Under the pieces are notes generated by a model. The model saw nothing but the letters and a program-made list of their open reading frames with translations. It was not told the origin of the DNA and made no database searches. A DNA stretch of 64,000 nucleotides, from positions 248,001 through 312,000 of the forward strand of contig JAJIRX010000597.1 of NCBI GenBank assembly GCA_023853785.1, in the 5' to 3' direction. The translations under genes and the position numbers were made by a program. Within the stretch, counting starts at the first letter, position 1; every line of letters begins with the position of its first letter. Below, one piece after another: positions 12,190-25,289 of this stretch. Origin of the DNA: Psilocybe azurescens (Eukaryota > Basidiomycota > Agaricomycetes > Agaricales > Agrocybaceae).

Positions 12190-12470
12190 GACTTTTTCAA
12201 TGCGTCATGTATCCACGTGAAGCAATGAACGGGGTGCAAGGACTCCCAAGTGTATTATACAGAACCAATGCGCTACCTTGTCACTTCTTGCACTATGCAA
12301 GTTTCTCCGGAGATGAGAATTTCCAATTTATGAGGCGCCATGTCCAAAGCAAGCTCTGTAGTGTAGACTCGAGTTTAATGGCCCGTAGAGTCCTGTTATA
12401 GAGCAAGATAAAAATTAATGGCAAGGGAAAAATAATAGAGAAGAGAATAGCAAAAGTGGATAGGGATTTC
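12190..12470 (-). pseudogene. Relic of the N-terminus of the membrane kinase-like family
   Basis: Read on the minus strand this stretch gives a hydrophobic segment (FAILFSIIFPLPLIFILL) followed by LLWTWRLINWKFSSPEKLA and then a stop. The intact gene at 9506 has LAWTWRLMNWKFSFPEKLEE after its own membrane segment. Beyond the stop, other frames still recall the intact protein (ASRGY; a tryptophan-Glu-x-Leu-His-Pro pattern). No kinase motifs follow. This is a truncated, decayed duplicate about 3 kb from the intact copy. Confidence 0.6.
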
Positions 12471-12991
12471 AAGTTCACCGAAGCTCCCGAAGCTGAGAAC
12501 CCAAATTCACACAACGCGAGACAATTCATCACCACCCGAGGAATCTGGAGGCGGAAGGCGGCCTGGAAAACACCCTTGGGACGGGCTGGACCAGTGGGGG
12601 GATCTTCACTAGGCACCAGGGGCCAGAGGCAGCCAGGGGAGAATCTGGCGATAGTATAAACACCATGTATACACTGTAACATCCGTCATGGGCTACAGCC
12701 TGCTGGATGCAAAATTTGAACAAAAAAATAAAATGAAGTTCACTGAAAACAATTAGAAGACTTGGGGCCAGGTATTGAGCATGTCGAGACGATGGCTGGT
12801 AAATTGAGAAGGATTAAGAAAGGATTGGGAAGACCTGAAGAAAGGGGCTCCAAATAAGGAAGCCAAACAACAGAGACAAACATCGCCTCTATGGACTCTT
12901 TCTAACTCGTCAACAGTGCCGCCTGCTCCCGAATCCCTTCCTCGCTTTGCGAATCATAAGAAAGACCCAATTACCTTGATACCACAGTCTA

Positions 12992-15900
12992 ATGGGAGAC
13001 GAATACCCCAGCCTGCTCCGTAAGTTTCAAAACTTGTGCTGTGACGATACGACGTTTGCTAAAACCAGCGAAAGGTTCGGAGCAGATGAGCTTGGTGCAG
13101 CTCTTCGTGCCAACTGAAGTTGCCCACGACACCGTTGCTGAGCTCGGAGAGTTAGGTGATGTACAATTCAAAGATGTAAGTCCGAAACATGTCAGCCTGT
13201 GATCCTTCCCATATTTATGCCATTGTCCGATTGTGCTAGTTGAACCCGAATGTCAACCCGTTCCAGCGTTCTTTTGTTGGGGAAATCCGACGAATAGACG
13301 AGATGGGGCGGCGCGTCCGATTTTTCTCGACTCAAATCGCGAAAGAAAAGGATGTCGTTCCTATTCGTTCTCTGTATGATTCGGCCCCTCTCATTACCGT
13401 TGGACCTCGTGCTGCGCAAACGATTGATGAGCTGGATACCACTTTGGCCGAGCACGAACAGAGGCTCGTCAAAATGAACGAGAGTTACGAAACGTTGAGT
13501 GAGAGAGCGAAGGAGTTAATTGAGGCTAGACATGTGTTGAGGGAAACGGCCGTATTCTTCGATAAAGTAAGTTTGCTGCGACCACTAATATGCGCTTTCT
13601 GACTCAACTTTCACTGTAGGCACAGGGTCAACACACCGATATTCGCTCCTCTTTCGATGATAGTGTCACCCCTTTACTTCAAGATGATCACGAGGCCGCT
13701 TTTTCTCACTCTGGAGTGCAATTTGACCTCGAGTGCGTGCTTTAAGCATCCGAGAAGTTAATCTGTGCTCATATTATGCTCTAGGTTTGTTGCAGGAACG
13801 ATTGAACGTTCGCGAATGCCCACTTTCGAACGTGTGTTATGGCGTGTTCTTCGTGGCAATCTCTATATGAACCACACGGACATTCCTGAGCCCTTCGTCG
13901 ATCCTGCTACTGGAAACGAAATTCGCAAAAACGTATTCATTATCTTCGCTCATGGAGATACTTTGCTTGCGAAGATTCGTAAAGTTGCTGAATCGATGGG
14001 AGCCACTCTTTATCCCATCGACCCCAACGCAGACAAGCGCTCGGAATCTCTTCGCGAAGTTTTGAACCGTCTCGAGGATACACAGACGGTTCTCTACAAT
14101 ACTGGAGTGAACAGACGTTCGGAATTGATGAAAATTGGCGAGAGTCTCCGCAGCTGGCAGGATGTTGTCAAGAAAGAAAAGATGATATACGAAACCCTAA
14201 ATCTTTTCAACTACGATGTCCGTAGGAAGACGCTGATTGCAGAAGGTTGGGTGCCTACGAGAGATATCACCCAAATCCAACTTGCCTTGCGTTCTGCAAC
14301 TGTTAGTAACTTTCTTTCTATGCTTTTGATGCTCCACATTGACATACGCTTTTCAGGAGGGTGCAGGAACAAGCGTTCCTCCTATCTTGCACGAACTAAC
14401 CACGCGCAAGACACCTCCGACCTTTCACAGGACTAACAAGTTTACGGAGGGATATCAGACCATCATGGATGCATATGGTATTTCAGCATATCAGGAGGTC
14501 AACCCCGGACTGTTCGCCATCATCACATTCCCTTTCTTGTTTGCCGTCATGTTCGGTGACATTGGCCACGGAACGATCATCTTCCTTGCGGCTGTCTATA
14601 TGATTCTATCTGAAAGGAAGATGGCCAAAGCCGACCTCGGAGAGGTACGTCCTTCCTTCTATTCTTAATAAAGCATAGCATATACTTACTATGTCTATTT
14701 ACAGATTATTGGTCAATTTTTCTAGTAAGTGAAATTGGGGTTTCCGTTATCAGCGACCTGTTAATCACGCTCTGAAACAGTGGGCGATATATCATTCTGT
14801 TGATGGGCGTCTTCTCTATTTATACCGGCCTTATCTACAACGATGTCTTTTCGAAGACACTCCATCTCTGGCACTCTGCCTGGTCGTTTGATGAAACCAA
14901 TTCAACGTCAATCGTGACAGGAGTCCTAAGTGACCACCGATATCCTTTTGGGTTGGATCCTGGCTGGCATGGAGCAGATAACGCACTTGTGTTCACGAAC
15001 TCGTACAAGATGAAAATGTCGATTGTCCTGGGTGTGATTCACGTAAGTCTGTTCGACGTAATTCTGTCTGATATGTCCCTGAACATGAGTTTTTAGATGA
15101 CTTTCGCGTTGTGCTTACAAGTTCCAAATCACCTCAAATTTAAGCGCTATTCGGATCTCTATACCAACTTCATTCCGCAAATGATTTTCCTACAGTCTAT
15201 TTTCGGATACTTGGTGATTTGCATACTTTACAAGTGGTCGATCGACTGGTCGAAGGCTACGACGCAGCCTCCGTCGCTCCTGAACATGTTGATCTCGATG
15301 TTCTTGCAGCCAGGAACGGTTGAGTCAAGTACCCAACTGTACGGTGGTCAGGGGTACCGTGCAGGTCATTTTGTTGTTATTGGCCGTGATATGCGTGCCC
15401 TGGTTATTACTCACGAAACCCTATCTCGCCTGGAAGGAGATGCACAAAATTCAAGGTCAGGGCTACATGACCATCGGACATGATGGAGGTGCGTTGGATG
15501 ATATTCATCCACATACTGCAGGTGTTCGGTTAGAAGATGAGGAAGAAGGTCAAGCAATGATGCAAGTCGGTGACGAGGAAGAGGTTAGCTTCTTTTGGTG
15601 CATCATGTCCATTAATTTTTTTTTTCTCACATGTTTTTGACAGGAACATCACGATTTTGGGGAGGTGGTTGTTCACCAGGTCATCCACACCATCGAGTTT
15701 TGCCTCGGTTGTATTTCCCATACGGCGTCATACCTACGTCTCTGGGCTTTGTCCCTTGCACATGCCCAACTTTCGGAAGTTCTTTGGGGCATGACTCTGG
15801 GAAGATTCCTCGGGCCGACCTCGATTTTCGAATGGATTATGCTGATCGTAATGGTCGGCTTCTGGTTTGTCCTTACTGTCGGCATCCTGTGTGTGATGGA

Positions 15901-16168
15901 GGTGCGTTTGAGGCGTTGTTTGGATCAAGAGCTTAAACTGATGAAGCTATACATCTCTTTTTTTACATCTTCTGTGATCAGGGTCTATCGGCGTTCTTAC
16001 ATGCGCTCCGGTTGCACTGGGTAGAAGCCAACAGTAAGCATTTCGAAGGAGGGGGACATGTAAGTTGCCACGTTTCTAAGATAATCCCACTTCTCGTGAC
16101 TGATACGATCGGCTTGTGCGCAGGCGTTCACTCCACTCAGTTTTGCGAGTCAGGAGGTTGAGAAATGA
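12992..16168 (+). CDS. VPH1: V-type proton ATPase subunit a (Vph1/Stv1 family)
   Basis: Membrane subunit of the V0 sector that carries protons across vacuolar or Golgi membranes. The start [20 protein letters not shown] spans the first intron (donor after CTCC, acceptor at AAAG). The N-terminal cytosolic half includes [20 protein letters not shown], a coiled segment (13430-13560), and [20 protein letters not shown]. The membrane half starts near [19 protein letters not shown] and includes [32 protein letters not shown], then [20 protein letters not shown], where the arginine of [15 protein letters not shown] is the essential proton-path residue. The end is [21 protein letters not shown] with stop at 16166-16168. 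One frame change sits at the G run 15351-15354: removing one G restores [21 protein letters not shown] treat it as an overcalled homopolymer. Otherwise full length for the family (roughly 840 residues). Confidence 0.95.
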
Positions 16169-16789
16169 AGCGGTAATGCTCCGCGGTCTCGCTGGCAAGT
16201 GGGTTGAGGGTCTATCTCGCTTAGTAGCAACTGTGTAGATAGCAAGTAGCATAGCCTATGATGAGCGGTTTCCACAGCATCCGGAACATTCTGGGGTACC
16301 CCGCATCTCCGTCCAGAGCGCCACCAGGTCCTGTAAGTAAGGGCCATCCGGAGGATTGAATTGTTACCAGTCAGTGTCACGCCGGGGTGATCTAACATAA
16401 CCCGATATGGAAAGACCGATCTCTGAATTCACCTGTCGTGCAATTTTTCAAACTCCGAAAATGGAGAGTTATAAGTATGGCATTGCTTTTTTGTTCCTTT
16501 TTCTCCACCTCCATCTTTTCTTTCTATCTTTCCCCTTCCCTCCATTCATAGAGGTACGTCCCTTGTTCTGAATGTTTATTGTTCCTTTCAGTGCTTATAA
16601 CCATCCCATCTTCAGGCAAATTTTGCCATAACATAGAATTAGAGCGTACTCTTTGTTTCTTGCCAGCCTTCGCCAGCCATTAACGACTCAGACAACCCTC
16701 CGATTAAATCCCAAAACAAGGTGCGCTAACTGCTTTGCCCTCGTCCAACAACTTTACTGATTGTTTTCTTAATCGATTAGATATTAGAA
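16169..16789 (+). promoter_or_regulatory. Promoter and 5' leader of the eEF3 gene
   Basis: A long pyrimidine-rich tract (about 16485-16549) lies upstream of the ATG, as is usual at highly expressed fungal genes. The leader appears to be spliced: a clean 60-nt intron GTGCGC...GATTAG fits 16721-16780, ending 9 nt before the ATG, and a GTACGTC donor at 16554 suggests another leader intron whose acceptor (16591, 16615 or 16666) is not settled. Confidence 0.5.
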
Positions 16790-19700
16790 ATGCCTGCTGC
16801 TGTTGCCTCCGCCGCCGCTACTTCCACCCCCGCCTCTCTCAAAGCCGCTGTTGCTCCCATCGAAGGTCAGATGGACATCACAGCTCTCTTCCAGGCTGAC
16901 AAGGCCACCCGCGATGCTGCCGCCAAGTCTCTGGCCGCTATTGCTCAAAAAGATGGCCCGTCCGCCCTTACATCCTACAAATTTGGAGACGCTGTGGTCA
17001 AGGCTCTTGCCGACAAAAATCCCCCGCCGCCCGTGAGGGTGCTGCTGATGCCATCGCCGCCCTTGTTAACAACGGCGCCACCAAGTCCCTGGAGCCTATC
17101 TTCATCGACTCTGGCATCTACAACGCTCTCCTCGAGGCCTTTGCCGACAAAATGCCTGCTGTCAGGACAGCTGCTGTTGAGGCCGTGCGACTTTTTATCT
17201 CCGCCATGAATCCATGGGCGGCTTCCCTATCCTCCCCGCCCTTCTCCACGAGATCAAAACTGCCGGTAAATGGCAGATCAAGACCGGTTCGCTTATCGCT
17301 CTCAACCAGCTCGTTGTTAGCGCACCCGTCCAGACTGCCCGCCTCATGCCCGAAATCGTCCCTATCCTTGCAGAGGCGATCTGGGATACCAAGGCAGATG
17401 TGAAGAAGGCCGCTCGTGAATCGCTGACGAAGGCCACCGCTCTGGTGTCGAACAAGGACATTGAACGTTTTATTCCTGCTCTTATTAAGGCTCTTATTAA
17501 TCCCGTTGAGGAGGTCCCTGGTACCATCGCCCTCCTCTCGGCCACCACATTCGTTTCCGAAGTAGATTCGCCCACCCTTTCCCTCATGGTCCCCCTCCTG
17601 TCCCGTGGTTTGTCAGAGAAGCTTACCGCCACCAAGCGTAAGGTCGCTGTGTACGTCTATTTTCGTTTTTCTTATCCGTCGTCAGCGGGCAGTTTGACTA
17701 ATCTTCTATTATTAGTATCGCTGACAACATGGCCAAGCTCGTCGACTCCCACGTCACTGTCCGACCTTTCATCCCTAAACTTCTCCCTGGATTCATCAAG
17801 GTTGAGGGAACCATCGGTGACCCTGAAGCTCGCAGCGTCGTTGCTCGTGCTATCGTCACCCTCCGTCAAGTCGGCCAGGTCCCTGCTGACAGCGATGGTT
17901 CCGATCTCGCTCCTATCCACCACGCCGACGAGAAGCAGCTCGCTCACTCTCTCATCCACATCTACAAGAAGCTCGGTGCTACCATCTCCCCTGGAAACCT
18001 CGATACCATGTATGCCTCTTCCCTGGCTGCCAACCTCGTGAACGCAAAGAACTTCGAGGTACCCGAGTGGGACACCCTTGCTCCTTACCTTGCCTTTGTC
18101 GCCCCCACACCCGACCCCATCACCGTCGCTCGCGAGTGGGTTGTTCGTTCCGCCACCGAAGGAACTGATGACGGCGATGTCCCTGAAGATGAGGAAGAAG
18201 GCGAAGATCTTTGCAACTGCCAGTTCTCCCTCGCTTATGGTGCCAAGATTCTGCTCAACACCGCCGTCCTCCGTCTCAAGCGTGGACACCGCTACGGTCT
18301 TTGCGGTAAGAACGGTACCGGAAAGTCGACTCTCATGCGTGCTATCACCAATGGCCAAGTCGAGGGCTTCCCTTCCCCGATGAAGTCCGCACTTTCTACG
18401 TTGAGCACGATATCGACGGATCTGAAGAGGAGACCTCCGTTCTCCAGTTCATTCTCGACGATAAGCGCGTCCTTGTCGGTCGTGAGGAGATCATCGAGAC
18501 TCTTGCCTCCGTCGGTTTCTCCGATGAGCGTCAAGCTCAGGCCATCGGCAGTCTGTCTGGTGGTTGGAAGATGAAGCTCGCCCTTGCTCGTGCCATGCTG
18601 TTCAAGGCCGATATTCTCCTCCTCGATGAGCCGACTAACCATTTGGATGTCGTCAACGTCGCCTGGTTGGAGAACTACCTCACCAACCTCAAGACCTGCA
18701 CTTCGAGTACGTTTTTCTTTAATTTCGGGTCTTGAAATTTTACTTATTTTCACACTAGTCATCGTCTCTCACGACTCCGGTTTCCTCAACAACACCATCA
18801 CCGACGTTCTCCACTTGAACCGCTTCAAGCTCAAGAGGTACCGTGGTAACCTCGAGAGGTTCGTCCAGCAAGTTCCTGAAGCCAAGTCCTACTACACTCT
18901 TGAGGCCGCCGAGGACTACAAGTTCAAGCTCCCCGATCCCCCTCTCCTTGAGGGTGTCAAGACCAAGGAGAAATCCTTGCTTAAGATGTCAGTAGCTTTT
19001 TACTTTCCTTCTTCATTCTGAGTACTCATTTTCTTCGTTAATAGGCGTCAAGTTGGTTTCCAATACCCAACTCAGCCCGTCCAGCAGCTCTACGACATCA
19101 CCCTCCAAGTCTCCCTCTCCTCCCGTGTCGCCGTCCTCGGCCCCAACGGTTCAGGAAAGTCTACTCTCGTCAAGCTCCTCATTGGCGACATGGAGCCCAA
19201 CAAGGGTGGTGAGATCTGGAAGCACCCTAACTTGGTCATTGGTTACGTTGCTCAGCACGCTTTCCACCACATCGATCAACATCTCGACAAGACCCCTCTC
19301 GAGTACATGCTCTGGCGTTACCAGACCGGTGAGGATCTTGAGGAGATGATGAAGGCCAACCGCATCATCACCGATGAGGAGCAACAGAAGATGAAGGAGG
19401 GTGCTCTGATCGTCATTGAGGGCCAGAAACGTCTCATCGACGAGATCATCAACCGCAAGAAGCTCAAGCAGTCTTACGAGTACGAGGTTTCGTTCAAGGG
19501 TCTCTCCTCATCCGAGAACATCTGGATACCCCGTGATGACCTCATCAAGCGTGGTTTCGAGAAGGTGTGTTATCTTGCCGTCATTTTTTAAGATCTAGTT
19601 TCTAACATTTTTTCTCCCTTCAGAAAGTCCTCGAGGTCGATACTCGTGAGGCCCAGCGCCTCGGTATGTTGCGCCCTCTCGTCCGTCGTGAAATCGAGAA

Positions 19701-20253
19701 GCACTTCGCCGATTTCGGTCTCGAGCCTGAGTTCGTTTCTCACAACACCATGAGGGGTCTCTCTGGTGGTCAGAAAGTCAAGATTGTCCTCGGTGCTGCT
19801 ACATGGCGCCGCCCCCACGTCATCTGTCTTGATGAGCCCACTAGTGAGTTTTTACCTTTATGTCCTTTGTCATGATGTTGGTCTAACGTTCAAACCCTAG
19901 ACTACCTCGATCGTGAGTCGTTGGCTGCCCTTATCGAGGCCCTCAAGGTCTTCGAAGGTGGTGTTCTCGTCATTACCCACAACAGGGACTTCTCCGAGTC
20001 CATCTGCAAGGAAGTCTGGGCCATGCGTGATGGTCGTCTCGAGGCTTCCGGCCACAACTGGGTTGAGGGTCAAGGTTCAGGAGCTCGCATTGACAAGGCT
20101 GCTGGTGAGGAGGAGGACACCTATGACGCTATGGGTAACAAGATCGACAACAAGAAGACCAAGAAGATCTCGTCGGCTGAGGCTCGCAAGCTGAAGAAGG
20201 AGCGCATGGCTCGTAAGAAGAGGGGCGAGGAAATCACCGATGATGAGCTCTGA
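16790..20253 (+). CDS. TEF3: Translation elongation factor 3 (eEF3), ABC-F ATPase
   Basis: Fungal ribosome ATPase that promotes release of E-site tRNA and late translocation. The ATG at 16790 ([20 protein letters not shown]) leads into a HEAT-repeat region ([40 protein letters not shown]), then [19 protein letters not shown] and the first ABC cassette (Walker [14 protein letters not shown], signature [13 protein letters not shown], Walker [13 protein letters not shown]). The second cassette has [12 protein letters not shown], the chromodomain insertion (about 19390-19560), [19 protein letters not shown] and [14 protein letters not shown]. The basic tail ends in [19 protein letters not shown]. 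Introns lie near 17652-17715, 18711-18759, 18988-19044, 19566-19623 and 19843-19900. Three frame changes at C runs (17021-17025, 17212-17213, 18375-18378) are each fixed by adding one C. Strong C bias at third positions fits high expression. Confidence 0.96.
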
Positions 20254-21308
20254 GCGTTCCACCCGTCTCACCTTGTTGTATAGATATCATTGGTTCATTT
20301 CCCTCTCATAGCTTTCTTTTCATTACCTCATGCACGATCCGATTTTATGACCTGTTTCTATTAGGTGTCGCTTTAGCTATCCTCTATGCTTCCATACCAT
20401 GCCTCTTCTTGCTGTCTGTACATTCGAGTAATTTTATTATATGGCAATCTACTTCGTTTCTTTCTTGTATCCTTTGCAAATGCCCGATAAGTTGTGCGAA
20501 TTGTGTGAACAGTCGAAGTTTCAAATTTGAATTGGTAACGAAGTTAGCGAAGTTTTAATCTCGGCTCCAGATGTTTCGGGTCATTTCTGGTGCAGAAAAA
20601 GTGACAGTCAAAACCTGAACATAACCGTTGCAAAATCACACTCCTTAACGTCTGGTGTACTTCTATACCAGACGTTATAGAGTACATACCCCAATCAAAC
20701 TTTCATGTTTTTTGCCTGCGACTCTTTAAACCTAGCCTACTACCTCCAGGCCCCTCTGATATGGAGATTGTACCCTATAACGGCGGGAAACGAGACTAAC
20801 GAAATCTGCACAACTTAAATGGTCGAACGCGACAATATCGGAAGTTGTGCTACTGGTTGGACTTGGAATATGGAAATTATCTCGAAGGCCAAGTAGTTCG
20901 ACATGACCATCGCGAAACCATCGCAAAGGCTATGCGAATTAAGGACGAATGGTTGGATTTCGAAATGGTAGAAAGCGTGTATGAAGGTCGACTTGTTGAA
21001 CGATAAGCTTTTGTAGGTAAGTTCATGGTCAGATATAGAGATTTTTGTTTCTAAGTTTTTTCTCTCTTTCGAGTTCTACCAGAAACAAAGCCGAGGAGGG
21101 GATAATAGGCTTTCTCTGAGTGATATATACAACAGTCGTTTGTTGAATCAATTCAAGAGTTGCGAATTAGACTTTGTCTAAAAGCTTAATTAATCACGTT
21201 TCTCACGACGCGTTCCGATTATCTAACACGCGCTGGGACTTTTATAAGTAGCGGGGTAGAGAGTGAAAGGAAAGCTTATCCTCATTCCCCCGAATCATCT
21301 CTCTCAGG
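20254..21308. other. Intergenic region between eEF3 and the first Argonaute
   Basis: About 1.05 kb with the eEF3 3' end on the left and the Argonaute promoter on the right. A TATA-like TTTTATAAGTAG lies near 21240, about 65 bp before the Argonaute ATG. A perfect 11-bp hairpin (20646-20677) is listed separately. The frames here have no motif. Confidence 0.4.
20646..20677. repeat. Perfect 11-bp inverted repeat with 10-nt loop
   Basis: TAACGTCTGGT at 20646-20656 is exactly complementary to ACCAGACGTTA at 20667-20677, with loop GTACTTCTAT. It lies about 390 bp after the eEF3 stop. It could be an RNA hairpin, a dimeric protein-binding site, or chance. Confidence 0.6.
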
Positions 21309-24300
21309 ATGGCTAGCCAACATGCCGACGCTGGCTACAAGAAGATCCAGCTCATCACAAACGCTTTCGAGATCACGCAGCTTCCTACTAAGAAATATGC
21401 TCAGTATGACGGTGAGCGCTTCTCGAACTGCGATCTAATCGCTTGTGTGCTCGCATGGGAGCAACTGATGTCGTTTCATCACTCTCGGCGCAACTAGTCA
21501 GTGAGTGGCTCTGTGTGTGCTATGATGATCATGTCGCTGATGATAGCGGGATGCCAGCTTTCAACCCGCCGTGCCCTATTCGCAACAAGCGAGTGCAGCT
21601 GATCCACCACCTCCAGATGAACGTTGCGCCGGACGTGTTTAACCCGCGCATTCTGTACGATGGACAGGCCATCGTGTACGCTTCTCGACAGCTTAAACTG
21701 GCTAACAACGGAAGTGGGACGGTAAGATGCTTTTGTGACGAGTCTCTTTGATTCTGGGTGCGACTCTTACACTTTTGTAGTTCAATGTCAGATTGGGCAC
21801 GCCAGGTGCTGCGGATCCTGCCGCCAAAGGCACATTCCAAATTAGACTCACCTTGACCACTGGCGGCGAGATCGATGCAAGGCGGGTCACAAATTTTCAA
21901 TCTTAGGCTCTAGATGTTGATTATACATCACCGTTCAGACATGTGTATGATCTCATTCGGGAGAAAAAAAGCACAGCGAGAGCCTTGGTTGCGACGAACT
22001 TAATTCAACTCATTATACGTCAGGGACCGAATATGTGAGTTTAAAATTTTCTCTGCTTGCCATGAACGAGAATCTCAAGATCCTCTTCCTAGGCACAATA
22101 CTAACAACGGGCGAGCATATTTTACGGGAGAGGACAAAAATGTGCTTACTGGTAGTGGCCTCGAGCTTTGGCGAGGAACGTTCCAGTGGGTCCTGTTCTT
22201 TTCGTCGTCGTATCCGTTTTAGGATTAATTATCTGGCTTAGATCTGTCAGACCCACGATGGGCAAAATGATTCTGAACGTCGACACTTGCACCGCAGCCG
22301 TGTAAGCTAAGGCCCGATCCAATTTTTTGCATACTGCTGATCGCGTCATTTTCATAGATATCAAAGCGGGCCGCTTATCAATATCTGTTTACAGAAAATT
22401 CGTGCTCGCGACACTCGTGACCTCGACCTACGAGAAAGAGACATGAATTTCAAAAATTTGGAAAAGTTCCTCAAGGGTGTAAGGATGAAAGTCAAGGCGG
22501 GCAAATCGCGAATCCAGACGATTCGTGGCTTAGTTCCAGCTGCCGGTGAATTTACATTTATCAAGGATGATACGGTTGAAATGACTGTTGCAGTAAGCCT
22601 TCAGCATGTTTTCTAATTGATCGTTGATTAATCTCTTCTCTTCTCTCTCGTAGAGTTATTTCCAACAAGCATACAACATCCGTATCCAATATCCTCGCAT
22701 CATCGGTGTTCGCCTTACCTCGAGCAAGAATCCCCGTCAGGACATAATTCCTTTGGAACTTTGCGAGATCGAACACGGCCAACTCTTCAAGAGGAAAATT
22801 CCAGAGGAATTGACCTCGGACATGGTGAGGTTCTCCACAATGAAACCTCATGTTAGGCTGGAAAAAATTCAAACAGCTGTATGTGCCTTTTACCGTTGCC
22901 TTCGTCTAAACCACTTCTCACTTACGAACAGGCACAATTGTCTGTGAGATCTGATTTTGTTGCAGAATCAGGAATGAAGTTGGACCTCAATCCTATGGGG
23001 GTGGACGCAAAGTTACTTTTTGTCCCTTCTTTGTTCTTCCATCCAGAGAGGCCTGCCTTGGTTCGTCTGCATGACTGTCCTATCTGAGGAATTGAGTATT
23101 CATCAGCGTACAAACAGGTCGTCAGGGACGGCGCTTGGAACGCTCTTCGACAGCGCTTCACGCAGCCAGCGGCGCTGGCTCATTGGATGGTCGTCTCCTT
23201 CGTCGATGCCTTTGATATTCGGAAGATCACGGACATGATGACCGCTCGTGGTTCAAGTCTGCTCAATTCTTGTGGCAACCTCGGTGCGTTTTTATCATCA
23301 TCATCAGTCGAGTCATTCTTATTAAATATTTGTTCAGGCATGAGTACGACATAGCTATACCAATGCTCAACATGACATTGTGCTGACAATTTATTAGATA
23401 TAAACCCCTCGCCATTCATTCAAGCCCGTGCCAATGGTCACAATGCTGAGAGGGTAGGTTTATAATGAACATTAAAATATTTGCAGCAACTGAAGCTCTT
23501 GATGACCGTTAGATCTTGACAGATTCCGTACGAGGATACTCGGAGCAGCTCGGAGTCCCGGAGTCGGATGTCGATAGATTTTTGCGTAAATTGATGGTCA
23601 TCGTACTCTTGCCAAACAACGGCGCGGGTATTAGAAGTGCTGTTAAGCACTGGGGTGATGTCACCCTCGGTATACCCTTTTTCACTATAGCTGCATGTAT
23701 TCTTATGCCAACTGTCTTTTAGGTGTCGCAACACAATGTCTTCGGGAGGCCAAATTACACAAGGCAAATGACCAGTATTGGAACAACATTGCTCTAAAGT
23801 GTGTTTTTGACATCTGTTTATCGCACTTTTTGTAAATGACATGTTATTTTACGTCAGGTTGAATGCTCGTCTTAGTGGCACAAATTTTTTTAGTGTCTCG
23901 CCAGTCCTTACCCAGCTGAAAAATGAACCCTTCATGATTATGGGTAGGCATTCTCCTATCATATCAATTTCATGGACTTGACTTCGTTCGATTACAGGTG
24001 CGGATGTAGGTCATCCCGGGCCCGGTGTACAAAAACCTTCAGTCACTGGTATAGTGTACTCGCACGACCAGTTTGCCACCCAATACGTCGCATTGACCGG
24101 TATCCAGCCTCCTCGAGTGGAGCAGATCATGGATTTGCGACGATATATCATCGAGGCAGTGGGCAGCTTTGCTCAAAAGAATCAAGGGCCCCCAAAGCGC
24201 CTGATATTCTTCCGGGACGGAATATCCGAGGGCGAGTTCGACAAAGTCGCCCCACTCGAAATAGCAGAGATCAAGGCCGCGTTCAGCGATCTGTGGGTAA

Positions 24301-25169
24301 AAATGGGGGTCTCGCCTCAACAATCTCCCCTTCCCTCGCGTAACATATATTGTCGTCGGCAAACGGTAGGTCATTCTAGCCCACGTTGCTTGCATTTCCG
24401 AACCTGAATTCAATCGTTTTTGAACAGCCATCACGCGGTCTTTTTCCCCGGTCGACAAGGGTGCGTCAATGCTTCACTTTGCAATGTTTGCTTCGCTAAC
24501 ACGGAATATCCATTATACAGTCAAGGAGACAGAACGGGAAACGCGTATGCAGGCTCTTTGATCGATAGCGGAGTGACGCATCCTGCGGTACCAGACTTCT
24601 ACTTACAGAGCCATGCCGCAATACAAGGCAGTACGTACATATTTTTCTGCAATTTCAATACTTTGCTGACGATCTGCTTCCAGCATGCCGCTCAAGTCAC
24701 TACTCTATTCTCCTCGATGAAAACTGGAACAATGAAATGCAAAAGTAAGCCATTTCTAACATTATCTTTTCGTTGATTTTCTAACGGATTTATTCAGGGT
24801 TCAAGAACTTTCATACACCCTTTGCCACGTTTACGCGAAAGCAACTCGTTCAGTCTCGATTCCCGCACCTGTGTATTGTAAGTACCTGTTACCTCGCTAT
24901 TGATTAACGTCAGCTCAACGCAATTTTTTTACAGACGCCGATGTAGGAAAATCTCGTCGTTCATGACATACATGATACTGACTTTATTGCCACAGCTGGT
25001 TTGCTCTCGTGGAATGTTCCACGTCGATCCGAACAACAGGGACCTTGGGTTTGATGATAACGTCTCAACCGTGAGCGGCTCCTCGAATAGTCCACTGGAT
25101 ATGAGCCGTTGGCAGCAAGCTTTCCGTAACGTTCATCCCAGACTCGCGAGGTCAATGTATTTTCTCTAG
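21309..25169 (+). CDS. Argonaute protein (first of two)
   Basis: Small-RNA-guided RNase H-like effector of RNA silencing. The N-terminal domain starts MASQHADAGYKKIQLITNAF. The L1/DUF1785 region is clear (GSGLELWRGTFQ, SVRPTMGKMILNVDTCTAAV), followed by the PAZ region (IIPLELCEIEHGQLFKRKIP) and MID (VVRDGAWNALRQRFTQPAAL; PNNGAGIRSAVKHWGDVTLG). In PIWI, the residues matching the DEDH tetrad are present: Asp in IMGADVGHPGPG, Glu in PPRVEQIMDL, Asp in LIFFRDGISEGEF, His in [12 protein letters not shown]. The canonical end is RSMYFL. About 20 short introns are used. The frame slips by one base near 24327-24336; a one-base-shorter C run restores [18 protein letters not shown]. Between 23010 and 23105 the joining is unclear (see findings). 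Slicing competence is inferred from the residues. It is convergent with CWC22. Confidence 0.93.
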
Positions 25170-25289
25170 GTCAGGCTCACATCTGGTCTATCCAAATTTC
25201 TTGTCTTTTCCTGTCAGTGATTTTCCTCCTTTGGTTCCATTTTTGTCGTTAACGCACTGCCGCCCATTAGATCTTGTATTCAGTCAGTA

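Noticed and set aside
16790..20253. eEF3 as a pseudogene because of three frame changes
   Set aside because: The protein is essential and every catalytic motif is intact; each change is a one-base difference in a C run, as in many other genes here.
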